Source: Euryarchaeota archaeon UBA182 (GTDB lineage Archaea > Thermoplasmatota > Poseidoniia > Poseidoniales > Thalassarchaeaceae). From it: DNA of 19,423 nt. The position numbers and the translations under genes are program-made. Positions within the stretch are counted from its first letter, which is position 1. Each line of letters begins with the position of its first letter. The notes under the pieces are model-generated. The model was not told the DNA's origin, did no database searches, and saw only the letters and a list, made by a program, of their open reading frames with translations. Shown in pieces: positions 6,264-13,654 of the stretch. The stretch is from NCBI GenBank assembly GCA_002495675.1, contig DAGH01000013.1:2171-21593 (forward strand). Reading direction: 5' to 3'.

Positions 6264-7010
6264 ATGGGAAAGGACCTCGAGATTAAGGCAGTGTCGGGAG
6301 TTCAAGAGACGCTTGTCCCTGAGCGTTTGGTTGGTGGGCTCCCGACAATGTATTGTTTCGAGACATGCCCATTTTGTTTCAAAGTCAAGGCCCTGCTTGG
6401 CTCAAGGGGGATTGAGTATTCAAAGGTCGAAGTTGATCCGACATTCAAGACCCAATTGAAATGGTCCGAGTGGGCCAAGGTACCCATCTTTGTGGATAAA
6501 GACGGTACTCAGGTGAATGACTCTAATCATATCCTACATTACATCGATAATAAAAATGGCAATCTTTTTCCAAAGGCGGGGGAAGACCAAGATCAGGACC
6601 ACTGGATGGATTTCTCCAACAACGTGCTCGGAAAATCCATTGTTGCAGTCATATACAGCACTTACTGGACCTCCGTGGGGGCATTAGACTACGTCACGAG
6701 AGTGGATAACTTCTCTCGCGCCAGTCGACTAATCAACAAGTGGATGGGCGCGATAATCATGCGAATGGTAGGGAAAAGTCGGGCTAAGATGTTCGACCTA
6801 CCCCCGAGAGAGAATCTACAATACCAACTGGATGAGATGTCAAAGGGAATCAATGGGAAATTCTTCGGGGGGCTCGAGCCAAATGGGGCAGACTTTGCTA
6901 ACTACGGGATCCTAAGGTCCATGCAGGGCCTGAATGGCTTTGACTTGGTTGAGGGGCATGCAGTGATATCTGACTGGTATGGCCTAATGCAACATAGATC
7001 GGGTGTGTGA
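6264..7010 (+). CDS. mPGES-2-like glutaredoxin/GST-fold protein
   Basis: This 248-residue protein has an N-terminal glutaredoxin-like thioredoxin fold (about 26-100) and a C-terminal all-alpha GST domain (about 108-242). The active site is CPFC at 35-38, followed by FKVKALLGSRGIEY; the cis-proline loop is KVPIF (72-76) and the glutathione gamma-glutamyl site is NDSNHIL. The match to eukaryotic membrane-associated prostaglandin E synthase 2 extends into the C-terminal domain, where FGGLEPNGADFANYGILR resembles the human FMGGQKPNLADLAVYGVLR segment (recalled, not searched). There is no N-terminal membrane anchor. In an archaeon a prostaglandin role is implausible; a thiol-disulfide or heme-linked redox role is more likely. 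ATG 6264 has no clear ribosome binding site; TTAACAAAAG about 25 nt upstream could be the TATA box. Confidence 0.85.
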   Translation: MGKDLEIKAVSGVQETLVPERLVGGLPTMYCFETCPFCFKVKALLGSRGIEYSKVEVDPTFKTQLKWSEWAKVPIFVDKDGTQVNDSNHILHYIDNKNGNLFPKAGEDQDQDHWMDFSNNVLGKSIVAVIYSTYWTSVGALDYVTRVDNFSRASRLINKWMGAIIMRMVGKSRAKMFDLPPRENLQYQLDEMSKGINGKFFGGLEPNGADFANYGILRSMQGLNGFDLVEGHAVISDWYGLMQHRSGV

Positions 7011-7063
7011 ATCATCCACGGGCAGAGATTCTAATAATTCATGATCACAGTTCTAATAGTTTC

Positions 7064-7073
7064 AATTAAATAG
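7064..7073 (+). promoter_or_regulatory. TATA-like promoter of the CobW-family gene
   Basis: AATTAAATAG lies in the AT-rich spacer 7020-7080. A start of transcription about 26 nt downstream (near 7095) would give a short leader carrying AAGGTGA (7096-7102), which fits the 16S end and lies 5 nt before ATG 7108. Confidence 0.4.
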
Positions 7074-7107
7074 TTATTATCAACCCTCTGAAAATAAGGT
7101 GAATGAC

Positions 7108-8295
7108 ATGGAAAATTCCGAACAAAAGAAAAAAAGGGTTCCTGTGACCGTGCTAACCGGTTTCCTGGGATCTGGAAAAACTACCTTGCTCAACCACATA
7201 CTATCAAGCACCGAGCACGAGATGAAATTCGCAATAATAGAGAACGAGTTTGGGGACATTGGGATAGATGAGAATATCATAGTGGAGAACTCTGAGGAGA
7301 GCATAATAGAAGTGATGAACGGTTGCATTTGCTGCACTGTTAGGGGAGACCTCACGGAGTTGTTGGACAAAATGTACGATAGGGTGAAGGATTTCGATGG
7401 GGTTTTGATCGAGACGACAGGATTGGCGGACCCGGCCCCGGTTGCTCAAACATTCTTTGTTGACGAGAGGGTCGTAGATAGGTACAAACTGGATGGAATA
7501 ATAACAGTGGTTGATTCTAAGCACATTACACAGCATTTGGACGACGAGAAACCCGATGATGTGGAGAATGAGGCGGTGGAGCAAATTGCATTCGCAGACA
7601 GAATCTTACTGAATAAGGTCGATTTGGCAACCGATAGTGAAATCAAAGAAGTTGTAAAGAGAATCAAGGGCATCAACGCGCTTGCGCCAATTTACCAAAC
7701 TGAAAATAGCATCATTGATCCCTCCGAACTCATTGGGATTGGCTCATTTGACTTGGAAAAGACACTTGAGATGGACCCTGAGTTCTTGGACACGGACGCA
7801 GAACATGAGCACGATCAGAACGTCACATCGATTTCTTCAAAGTTCAAGGGGGAATTGAACGTGAATAAACTCGAGAGGTGGATAGGAGAACTCATGCAAA
7901 CCAAAGCAGAGGATCTATTCAGATACAAAGGAGTGCTCGCCGTCAAGGGGATGGATCAAAAATTTGTGTTCCAGGGTGTTCACATGCTATTCGGAGGTGA
8001 TTTCAGCAATGAAATCGGATTGTGGAAAGATGGAGATGACAGGGAGTGCAGATTCGTATTCATAGGCCGTGACCTCGACCATCAAGAGTTAGAAGCCGGA
8101 CTACTAGAGTGTAAGGCCGAGGAACTTCGATTCGGGGTTGGAGACATCGTTTATGCCAACATCGGGGAATTCACGAAGGGGAAGATCCTGAAATGTTGGG
8201 ACCAAGGCAATCCATATCGCGTCGAAATTCAGAATGACGAGAGAACCAATGTATGGGTCCCGATTGATAATGACAACTATGTTCTCCCAGCCTGA
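7108..8295 (+). CDS. CobW/COG0523 G3E-family GTPase (metal chaperone) with a C-terminal extension
   Basis: This 395-residue protein probably inserts or delivers a metal such as zinc using GTP. I prefer ATG 7108 to the GTG at 7099 because the GTG lies inside the likely ribosome binding site AAGGTGA. Landmarks from this start are Walker A GFLGSGKTT (18-26), ENEFGDIGID (46-55), the metal-binding GCICC (72-76), ETTGLADP (102-109, Walker B/switch) and the base-specificity motif NKVD (169-172). A short histidine patch EHEHD (232-236) lies before the CobW C-terminal domain (about 245-335), as in metal-buffering members. The last 55 residues (from about 341, VGDIVYANIGEFTKGKILKCW) are not part of the standard family and look like a small SH3/Tudor-like beta domain. 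Zur-type regulation cannot be judged. The exact metal is not readable from sequence. Confidence 0.9.
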   Translation: MENSEQKKKRVPVTVLTGFLGSGKTTLLNHILSSTEHEMKFAIIENEFGDIGIDENIIVENSEESIIEVMNGCICCTVRGDLTELLDKMYDRVKDFDGVLIETTGLADPAPVAQTFFVDERVVDRYKLDGIITVVDSKHITQHLDDEKPDDVENEAVEQIAFADRILLNKVDLATDSEIKEVVKRIKGINALAPIYQTENSIIDPSELIGIGSFDLEKTLEMDPEFLDTDAEHEHDQNVTSISSKFKGELNVNKLERWIGELMQTKAEDLFRYKGVLAVKGMDQKFVFQGVHMLFGGDFSNEIGLWKDGDDRECRFVFIGRDLDHQELEAGLLECKAEELRFGVGDIVYANIGEFTKGKILKCWDQGNPYRVEIQNDERTNVWVPIDNDNYVLPA

Positions 8296-8403
8296 CCGCA
8301 ATTGGAAGTCATTACCCGTTCTTGTGAGTTATGAAGAGCTAACTCCCATCATTGAGATCCCTGCATCTTTACTTGTGTATCAAGTGGACCTCATTGGAGA
8401 TAT

Positions 8404-8943
8404 TCAACTGTCTTTCTGGAATGGCCTGGCACATTTTGGGCATCGTGTTGGTTTTGTCACGCGCCTCCTTTCCCAAGCATGGCCACAATTCCCACAGATC
8501 CAGGTCCTCTCAGGAAGGGACTCTAGGACCTTTTGCCTCATCTTTTGAAGAACTATTGAATCCTTCAATCGAGGTGCAGGTGCTATTTCGTCCACGATCC
8601 GAGAATGAGTGGAGTTGTGAGAGGTAATCCCTGATGCATGGAGCAGCTCATGTGCGAGGGTGTGGTCCCTCAAGGCAACATCGCCATTCAGATCGGGATG
8701 TAGTAGGATGGTGATTGCCCCTGGCCCCATCTTGAACCGGCGGCGGCGCTCCAACTCGTTCAGGTCGATTTCGAATCTTGTTAGCCCTAACCTACCTTGC
8801 CCCGGGTCTTCGTAGGTCAAGGTCAAATTCTTGTGCAGGTAGGGAAGAAATGGCGCAATTTGGGGGTCTAATTCTTCCAAAAGGGATCGCCAGAGTTGTG
8901 GGGGTACGCCCTCGGGTGGTTGGTTCACAGCCTCTCCATACAT
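8404..8943 (-). CDS. SprT-like zinc metalloprotease with C-terminal zinc ribbon
   Basis: This 179-residue protein is probably a zinc endopeptidase. The catalytic HExxH motif is HELLH (98-102), in a helix starting HTLAHELLHASG. His109 or His113 in SHNSTHSRI is the likely third ligand, as in the SprT/Spartan layout where an HG..F-type segment follows. The C terminus has a zinc ribbon with Cys150, Cys153, Cys168 and Cys171, also typical of SprT proteins. In eukaryotes Spartan/Wss1 relatives degrade DNA-crosslinked proteins; whether that role applies here is inference. No signal peptide is present, so it acts in the cytosol. It converges with the CobW-type gene (108 nt apart, no gene between) and diverges from the tRNA gene. 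A stand-alone minigluzincin is the alternative. Confidence 0.75.
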   Translation of the reverse strand: MYGEAVNQPPEGVPPQLWRSLLEELDPQIAPFLPYLHKNLTLTYEDPGQGRLGLTRFEIDLNELERRRRFKMGPGAITILLHPDLNGDVALRDHTLAHELLHASGITSHNSTHSRIVDEIAPAPRLKDSIVLQKMRQKVLESLPERTWICGNCGHAWERRRVTKPTRCPKCARPFQKDS

Positions 8944-8951
8944 CCACGTTC

Positions 8952-8958
8952 CTTAAAT
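8952..8958 (+). promoter_or_regulatory. TATA-like box of the tRNA-Ala gene
   Basis: CTTAAAT is centred about 29 nt before the first base of the tRNA, near the usual archaeal distance. The 41-nt space up to the divergent protease start must also hold that gene's signals. Confidence 0.35.
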
Positions 8959-8984
8959 CGACGTACGTCCGGGGTTAGCATATT

Positions 8985-9061
8985 GGGCGTGTGGCGCAGC
9001 TTGGAAGCGCGCTTCCTTGGCATGGAAGAGGCCCCGAGTTCAAATCTCGGCACGTCCACCA
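8985..9061 (+). tRNA. tRNA-Ala, anticodon GGC
   Basis: The full cloverleaf can be folded by hand. The acceptor stem pairs 8985-8991 with 9051-9057. The D stem is GCGC/GCGC (8994-8997, 9007-9010). The anticodon stem is CTTCC/GGAAG around the loop TTGGCAT, with anticodon GGC at 9019-9021. The variable loop has 5 nt, and the T stem CCGAG/CTCGG encloses TTCAAAT. The third acceptor pair is G-U (8987 with 9055), the classical identity element of alanine tRNA. The discriminator is A9058 and CCA is encoded (9059-9061). No intron is present. Confidence 0.97.
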
Positions 9062-9122
9062 TCATTGCCTTCCTGCAATTTGATTTGGACCCGGAAAGAG
9101 TGATGACATTGCCCAAAGAGGC

Positions 9123-9230
9123 CTACTGGCGAGCGGCTTTTCTTGCTGCTTTGCGTCGACGTAGTTTCTTCTTTCTCCACTTCCACCGTTGGTTACCCGC
9201 CTTCTTCCAAGCCCGGGATCCACGCTTCAT
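9123..9230 (-). CDS. Ribosomal protein eL41-like small basic protein, 35 residues
   Basis: Minus-strand ATG 9230 opens a 35-codon frame ending in TAG at 9125-9123. The product is almost all Arg, Lys, Ala and Trp, and its second half (RWKWRKKKLRRRK at 15-27) aligns with the KWRKKRMRRLKRK core of eukaryotic and archaeal eL41, the small helical protein buried between the ribosomal subunits. The first 14 residues (MKRGSRAWKKAGNQ) extend the usual 25-residue form. A good TATA-like CATATACG lies 22-29 nt before the ATG, supporting a leaderless gene. It follows the membrane protein gene ending at 9276 on the same strand, and faces the tRNA 61 nt away; that small spacer appears empty. Annotation pipelines often miss this gene because of its length. 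Confidence 0.8.
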   Translation of the reverse strand: MKRGSRAWKKAGNQRWKWRKKKLRRRKAARKAARQ

Positions 9231-9251
9231 GGGACTCGGCGACTTGCTATC

Positions 9252-9259
9252 CGTATATG
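9252..9259 (-). promoter_or_regulatory. TATA box of the eL41-like gene
   Basis: On the minus strand CATATACG is centred about 26 nt before ATG 9230, the expected spacing for archaeal leaderless transcription. It lies in the 45-nt space after the upstream membrane protein gene, implying its own transcript. Confidence 0.55.
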
Positions 9260-9275
9260 ACGCATTCGGAAGAGT

Positions 9276-9698
9276 TCATGTGTTCAAAAGGTCATCTACA
9301 CTTGAGACGCTTGCTGGGACCTCTGTCTCACTAGCGCTTGGTGCGACTCCTGTTTGGACTACTATTGTCTGCGAGGGCGACTCGGGATGATCCGTTCCAC
9401 CTCTGACGAACCTGCCGATTCTAGCTGTGACGCTGAGAAATAGATACAGGCCAAGGACAAATCCTCCCGAAGCTGCGATCCCAAAGGAAGTCGCTTTGTA
9501 TTTGATCAGCCGTAGGTCTGTCTCTTGATCGATGAAGTCCCCAATCCCCGTGAGCATCATGTAAGCGTAGAGTCCTCCTCCAAAGGCGCCGATGCAGATA
9601 CCCATCAGCATCGAGTTTTGTATGGTCCTAGGTTGTGCCATGGCACTGCGGTGAAGCACTTTACTCTTAATCCAATTCCCGATACTTAGGGGTTTCAT
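9276..9698 (-). CDS. Two-helix membrane protein of unknown function
   Basis: This 140-residue protein is not recognised. Its helices lie near 30-49 (glycine-rich, MLMGICIGAFGGGLYAYMML) and 71-91. The loop between them (50-70) is short and polar. The basic segments before helix 1 and after helix 2 (RIGRFVRGG) predict both ends in the cytosol. The C-terminal 40 residues are rich in Ser, Pro, Thr and acidic residues and are probably disordered, ending in SVDDLLNT. The start overlaps the triosephosphate isomerase stop as ATGA, so translation is probably coupled; a second ATG at residue 20 is an alternative start. Position in an operon with tpiA and a sugar nucleotidyltransferase does not reveal a role. 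Confidence 0.7.
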   Translation of the reverse strand: MKPLSIGNWIKSKVLHRSAMAQPRTIQNSMLMGICIGAFGGGLYAYMMLTGIGDFIDQETDLRLIKYKATSFGIAASGGFVLGLYLFLSVTARIGRFVRGGTDHPESPSQTIVVQTGVAPSASETEVPASVSSVDDLLNT

Positions 9699-10357
9699 AT
9701 TCTTGATACCAAGTCGTTGAGTACGGCTTTCGGATCAGTGGCCTTGGTGACTCCGGAGGCCAGAAGTACCCCTGAGGCTCCAAGTTCTAGAGCTGCTTCG
9801 ACATCAGCCCCGTTCTTCACACCTGCCCCGCAGAGAACTTCTATTCCTGAGTCGATTTTCTTCACGATTTCGACGGAGTCCGAAACGATGGATGGGTCTG
9901 CTGTGGTCACCGAGATGTCCCCTCCAATGAGTTGGGGGGGCTCCACGGCGATCATCGGAGGGGCAAGGTGGGCTAATGCCTCTGCTTCTTTGGGGTCTGC
10001 TGCACATGCGCACAATTCGAAGCCAGGTGGTAAGATGGCGAGTAGTTCATCTACCTGTCCGAGGGGGACTTTCCTCTCTGCGTGATTCGCCAGTGTACCA
10101 GTTGCACCCCTTTCGATTGCGGTGCTTGGCAGAATACGTCCTGTGTTCGAGCCATGACCCACGGGGTCCAAATGTTGGGCCCAGACCTCTAAATCAGGTG
10201 CTGAGGATGCTATGGGCCCGATATCCAAAGCAGATGCTGCCATAACCAACCTTGCGCTGGTGTCGACCGATTGCATCTGAACCGCCAGCGCCTCAGCGGC
10301 CATCCCTGAAGCGCTAGCATAAGTTTTGCAATTAATCACGATCAGGGGTGCGACCAT
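9695..10357 (-). CDS. tpiA: Triosephosphate isomerase, archaeal type
   Basis: This 220-residue enzyme interconverts dihydroxyacetone phosphate and glyceraldehyde 3-phosphate in central carbon metabolism. Its length fits the compact archaeal TIM (about 220-230) rather than the bacterial form (about 250). Active-site residues are visible: Asn9 and Lys11 in INCKTY, the electrophile His92 in NHAERK (equivalent to GHSERR), and the base Glu139 in AVEPPQLIGGD. The phosphate-binding loops GAGVKNG (177-183) and LLASGV (198-203) are present. In most archaeal enzymes I recall, the segment after EPP reads ELIGTG; here it is QLIGGD, a minor deviation in the flexible-loop region. The gene sits 38 nt after the nucleotidyltransferase gene and overlaps the next gene by 4 nt, so the three probably form an operon. 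Confidence 0.95.
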   Translation of the reverse strand: MVAPLIVINCKTYASASGMAAEALAVQMQSVDTSARLVMAASALDIGPIASSAPDLEVWAQHLDPVGHGSNTGRILPSTAIERGATGTLANHAERKVPLGQVDELLAILPPGFELCACAADPKEAEALAHLAPPMIAVEPPQLIGGDISVTTADPSIVSDSVEIVKKIDSGIEVLCGAGVKNGADVEAALELGASGVLLASGVTKATDPKAVLNDLVSRI

Positions 10358-10395
10358 GTGGCATGGTCTCGACGCCTACTTTTGTTGCTGTCGCC

Positions 10396-11364
10396 TTATT
10401 TTCTCTGATATTGCTGGTTAAAACCGATGACCATATCCACGAGGCGCGAGTTCGCTGGGACTATAGAGCCCCTACCGATCAGGCAGTTGTCCAGATGGAC
10501 GTTCTCACCGATCCGAGCACCCTCTAGGATTGCTGATCGGTTCACTCGTATCCCATCGCCTAGTTTGCACCCCATCCCCACTGCGCTATTTTCTATCCCT
10601 TTCTTGCTCATTTTTGGATCGGCGTACCAAGACGTTCCAACAATGCCCCCGATATTGAATGAGTTATCCTCTATCGCAGCCACCATGGCCTCAAGGTAGC
10701 TCGCTGGAGTTCCAGCGTCGATGAACCTCCCAGAGTAACGGTACCCCCCCATTCTTCCGGACTCGGCGATACCTGGGAATACATCTCGCTCCATGGAGTG
10801 GAACTCAGTGCTGAGGCCTTGTATCACCGAAGTCTCGATGATGTAGCAACCTGCGTTGATCAAGTTGGAGTATGCTTCCTCCAAACTCGGCTTCTCTTGG
10901 AATCTCCTGATGAGTCCCTTCTTCTGATCGAAATCAGCGACTCCGAATCGGGTTGGGTCCTCAACTGGCCATAGTGAGATTGAGACCAATGAATCAGATT
11001 TCACATGGTGTGAAAGCATATCCTGGACGTCCACAGTTGTGATTAAATCCCCGTTCATCACTATCGCCCTTGAGCCCCGGATGTGTTCTCTGCAGTTGGC
11101 GATAGCCCCGCCTGTTCCGAGTGGTTGGTCTTCTTCTACGACCAACACCTCAAAACCGGTGTCGAAATCGTCGAAATAGGCCCTCATCTGGTTGACCCCG
11201 TACCCTGAGGCGATGATCACCCTCTGGACAGTGTTTCGCGGTAAGATGCGTATTGTGTGCTCAATCAGGGTCATGTCCAAGAGAGGTATGAGTGGCTTGG
11301 GAACGGTATCTGTCCATGGCCTAAGCCTCGTTCCAAAGCCGCCCGCTAGGATGACCGCATCCAT
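10396..11364 (-). CDS. Sugar-1-phosphate nucleotidyltransferase (mannose-1-phosphate guanylyltransferase-like)
   Basis: This 322-residue enzyme joins a sugar 1-phosphate to a nucleoside triphosphate, giving activated sugars for glycan or surface polymer synthesis. The N-terminal Rossmann-like domain has the signature GGFGTRLRP (8-16) with PKPLIPLLD (22-30), the metal-binding MNGD (103-106), FQEKP (155-159) and DAGTP (216-220). From about 238 the chain forms hexapeptide turns (SAVGMGCKLGDGIRV, SAILEGARIGENV) of a left-handed beta helix. This order fits GDP-mannose pyrophosphorylase and glucose-1-phosphate thymidylyl- or uridylyltransferase relatives; the exact base and sugar are uncertain. It is the first gene of a minus-strand row with tpiA. 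GATAATG, 23-29 nt upstream, is a plausible TATA box in the 97-nt region shared with divergent sucC. Confidence 0.88.
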   Translation of the reverse strand: MDAVILAGGFGTRLRPWTDTVPKPLIPLLDMTLIEHTIRILPRNTVQRVIIASGYGVNQMRAYFDDFDTGFEVLVVEEDQPLGTGGAIANCREHIRGSRAIVMNGDLITTVDVQDMLSHHVKSDSLVSISLWPVEDPTRFGVADFDQKKGLIRRFQEKPSLEEAYSNLINAGCYIIETSVIQGLSTEFHSMERDVFPGIAESGRMGGYRYSGRFIDAGTPASYLEAMVAAIEDNSFNIGGIVGTSWYADPKMSKKGIENSAVGMGCKLGDGIRVNRSAILEGARIGENVHLDNCLIGRGSIVPANSRLVDMVIGFNQQYQRK

Positions 11365-11461
11365 GTTGTTCCCTATTGGACCTAGGCATTATCATTATCC
11401 CGTCCGGGTCAACATAAGCGAACCGTTCAAGGGTGGCCAGCGAGACGGTGGGTTGGGAGAC

Positions 11462-12670
11462 ATGAACATACACGAGTATCAGGCCAAGCAGATGTTCAGA
11501 GACGCCGGCGTGCCGGTGTTGGATGGGCTGCATTGCAAAAGTGTCGAAGAAGCAATAGATGCATATCGAAAACTTGGAGGTGACGTTGTGGCCGTGAAAA
11601 GTCAAATTCATGCAGGTGGGCGAGGAAAGGGGACCTTGCTTGATCCGAAAACCAGAGAAGTCGTGATGGAAGGAGGGGTTAAAATCGCCTTTACGGAAGA
11701 TGAGGTCAGGGATTATTCAGACCGAATTTTAGGTAACGTGCTGATAACCAAACAGACTGGTGAAAGCGGCAAGTTGGTCAGTAACTTGTATGTGGAATCC
11801 GGTTGTGATATTGTTCATGAACACTACCTTGCTATGCTAGTAGACAGGGACTCTAATTCCCTGTTGGTCATGGCCTCCAGGGAGGGTGGTATGGACATCG
11901 AGGAAGTCGCTGAGACAAACCCGGACTCCATTCACAGGATCACGAGCAGTGGCAAATCAGGATTCGACAGAGACTCCTGCGTGGACCTAGGGAATAGATT
12001 GGGATTGATCGGCCCCGCACTCGAGAAATTCACGGGAATGGTCTCAAAATTGGGGGCTCTGTTCATCGAATCGGACTGCAGCATGATCGAGATAAACCCC
12101 CTCGTGGAGACCTCTGATCAGGAGATTATCGCTCTGGATGCCAAGGTCTCTTTTGATGAGAATGCTTCATTCAGACACCCAGAATGGGATGGCCTGCGTG
12201 ACTACGGAGAGGAGGAGGAGATAGAGCTCAGAGCAAAGAAAACAGGTCTTTCTTACGTCAAACTAGATGGTGACATAGGTTGCATGGTCAACGGGGCGGG
12301 GCTTGCGATGGCCACTATGGATGTCATCAAGCTCTATGGTGGTGAACCGGCAAACTTCTTGGATGTGGGAGGGGGTGCTGATGAGAATCAGGTCACAACA
12401 GCATTTAGCATAATTCTCGAGGATCCAAACGTCAAGGGCATACTGGTGAATATTTTCGGAGGCATAATGAGATGCGATATCATCGCAAAGGGAGTGATCT
12501 CGGCAGTCTCCAAACTTGGCTTGGAAAGGCCCCTCGTTGTAAGGCTCGCAGGTACTAATGTCGAGGAAGGCAAAGCTATTCTCTCAAAAAGCGGACTAAA
12601 CATCCACCCAGCAGACTCACTCGCTGATGGTGCGAACAAAATTGTGAAATTGGTAAAGGGGGGGGCATAA
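11462..12670 (+). CDS. sucC: Succinyl-CoA synthetase beta subunit
   Basis: This 402-residue subunit, with SucD, converts succinyl-CoA, phosphate and NDP to succinate, CoA and NTP in the citric acid cycle (or the reverse). I start it at ATG 11462, because MNIHEYQAKQMFRDAGVPV is the standard N terminus and GGGAG-like sequence precedes it; the open frame continues upstream to 11192, but that part is antisense to the nucleotidyltransferase gene. The ATP-grasp domain shows VAVKSQIHAGGRGKG (43-57), and the C-terminal CoA-ligase-type domain shows LDVGGGADENQV and NIFGGIMRCDIIAKGV, followed by RLAGTNVEEGK. Length matches the family (about 390). ATP or GTP preference cannot be decided by eye. The stop overlaps the sucD start (TAATG). 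Confidence 0.96.
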   Translation: MNIHEYQAKQMFRDAGVPVLDGLHCKSVEEAIDAYRKLGGDVVAVKSQIHAGGRGKGTLLDPKTREVVMEGGVKIAFTEDEVRDYSDRILGNVLITKQTGESGKLVSNLYVESGCDIVHEHYLAMLVDRDSNSLLVMASREGGMDIEEVAETNPDSIHRITSSGKSGFDRDSCVDLGNRLGLIGPALEKFTGMVSKLGALFIESDCSMIEINPLVETSDQEIIALDAKVSFDENASFRHPEWDGLRDYGEEEEIELRAKKTGLSYVKLDGDIGCMVNGAGLAMATMDVIKLYGGEPANFLDVGGGADENQVTTAFSIILEDPNVKGILVNIFGGIMRCDIIAKGVISAVSKLGLERPLVVRLAGTNVEEGKAILSKSGLNIHPADSLADGANKIVKLVKGGA

Positions 12671-13599
12671 TGTCGATTTGGGTCGGAGAAAACGCAAAGG
12701 TACTGATTCAAGGAATTACCGGAAACCAAGGTCGTTTTCATGGGGCCAAGATGGTAGAATATGGAACTGAAATAGTCGGTGGTGTCACCCCAAGGAAGGG
12801 TGGCTCGACCGTCACGCTACACAATCTTGACCTTCCCGTGTACGACACAATGAATGAAGCAATCATAGCAACTGAAGCGGAAGTGAGCGTGATCTACGTG
12901 CCACCGCCATATGCAGCCGGAGCAATAAAAGAAGCAGCCAAGTCATTCCATGACGTCAGAGGCGAGGGGTTGATTGTCTGCATAACAGAAGGAATCCCCA
13001 TCCTAGACATGATTGATGTTGTATCAGATTTAGAAAAATACCCAAATATTAGATTAATCGGACCAAATTGCCCCGGGATTATCACCCCAGGGGCTGAAGG
13101 GGGATCTAAGATTGGCATAATGCCAGGCCACATCCACCAGAAAGGTCGCATCGGGATCGTCTCAAAATCCGGGACCTTGACCTACGAGGCAGTTGCTCAG
13201 ACAACTGGTATTGGAGAAGGCCAGACCACTTGCGTGGGGATTGGAGGCGACCCGATTCAAGGCACGGGTTTCATAGACTGCTTGGAGGCGTTTGAGAAGG
13301 ATCCTGAAACGGAGGCCATAGTGATGATCGGGGAGATCGGGGGGACGGCCGAAGAAGAGGCTGCTGAATGGATCAAGGCTAACGGAACCAAACCAGTTGT
13401 TGGATTTGTCGCGGGGGCCACAGCCCCACCTGGGAAAAGAATGGGGCACGCTGGTGCGATTATTAGCGGTGGAAAGGGTACTGCAGATGAGAAAATAAAG
13501 GCGTTTGAATCTGCCGGCATCCATGTTGCAAACGACCCGTCTGTTATCGGTGAAGTGCTCAAAATCGCCTTGATTGAAGCGGGCCTTAGGGAAGGGTAG
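12670..13599 (+). CDS. sucD: Succinyl-CoA synthetase alpha subunit
   Basis: This 309-residue subunit binds CoA and carries the phosphohistidine intermediate. The CoA-binding Rossmann domain begins with VLIQGITGNQGRFH (11-24), and CoA-contact motifs VTPRKGG (39-45) and YVPPPYAAGAI follow. The active-site His260 lies in KRMGHAGAIISGG. The P-loop-like phosphate site IGGDPIQGT is intact, as is the GEIGGTAEEEAA segment. Length fits the family (about 290), with a slight C-terminal extension. The start overlaps the sucC stop by one base (TAATG), so the two are translationally coupled and assemble as an alpha-beta unit in the cytosol. Confidence 0.97.
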   Translation: MSIWVGENAKVLIQGITGNQGRFHGAKMVEYGTEIVGGVTPRKGGSTVTLHNLDLPVYDTMNEAIIATEAEVSVIYVPPPYAAGAIKEAAKSFHDVRGEGLIVCITEGIPILDMIDVVSDLEKYPNIRLIGPNCPGIITPGAEGGSKIGIMPGHIHQKGRIGIVSKSGTLTYEAVAQTTGIGEGQTTCVGIGGDPIQGTGFIDCLEAFEKDPETEAIVMIGEIGGTAEEEAAEWIKANGTKPVVGFVAGATAPPGKRMGHAGAIISGGKGTADEKIKAFESAGIHVANDPSVIGEVLKIALIEAGLREG

Positions 13600-13654
13600 A
13601 TCCTCTCCCAAAGCCTCAACACCATTAACATAGCCTAGACTATGAGGCTATACA

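Noticed and set aside
8234..8627. Two plus-strand frames of about 90-104 codons after the CobW-type gene
   Set aside because: Both overlap the end of the CobW-type gene or are antisense to the zinc-ribbon region of the SprT-like gene; neither has a recognisable domain.
8896..9390. Plus-strand 164-codon frame
   Set aside because: It runs through the tRNA-Ala gene and is antisense to both the eL41-like gene and the membrane protein gene.
11192..11461. Possible 90-residue N-terminal extension of SucC
   Set aside because: The extension is antisense to the nucleotidyltransferase gene, and the protein from ATG 11462 begins with the standard SucC N terminus.
13162..13631. Minus-strand frames of 124-149 codons
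   Set aside because: They are antisense to the highly conserved active-site half of sucD.
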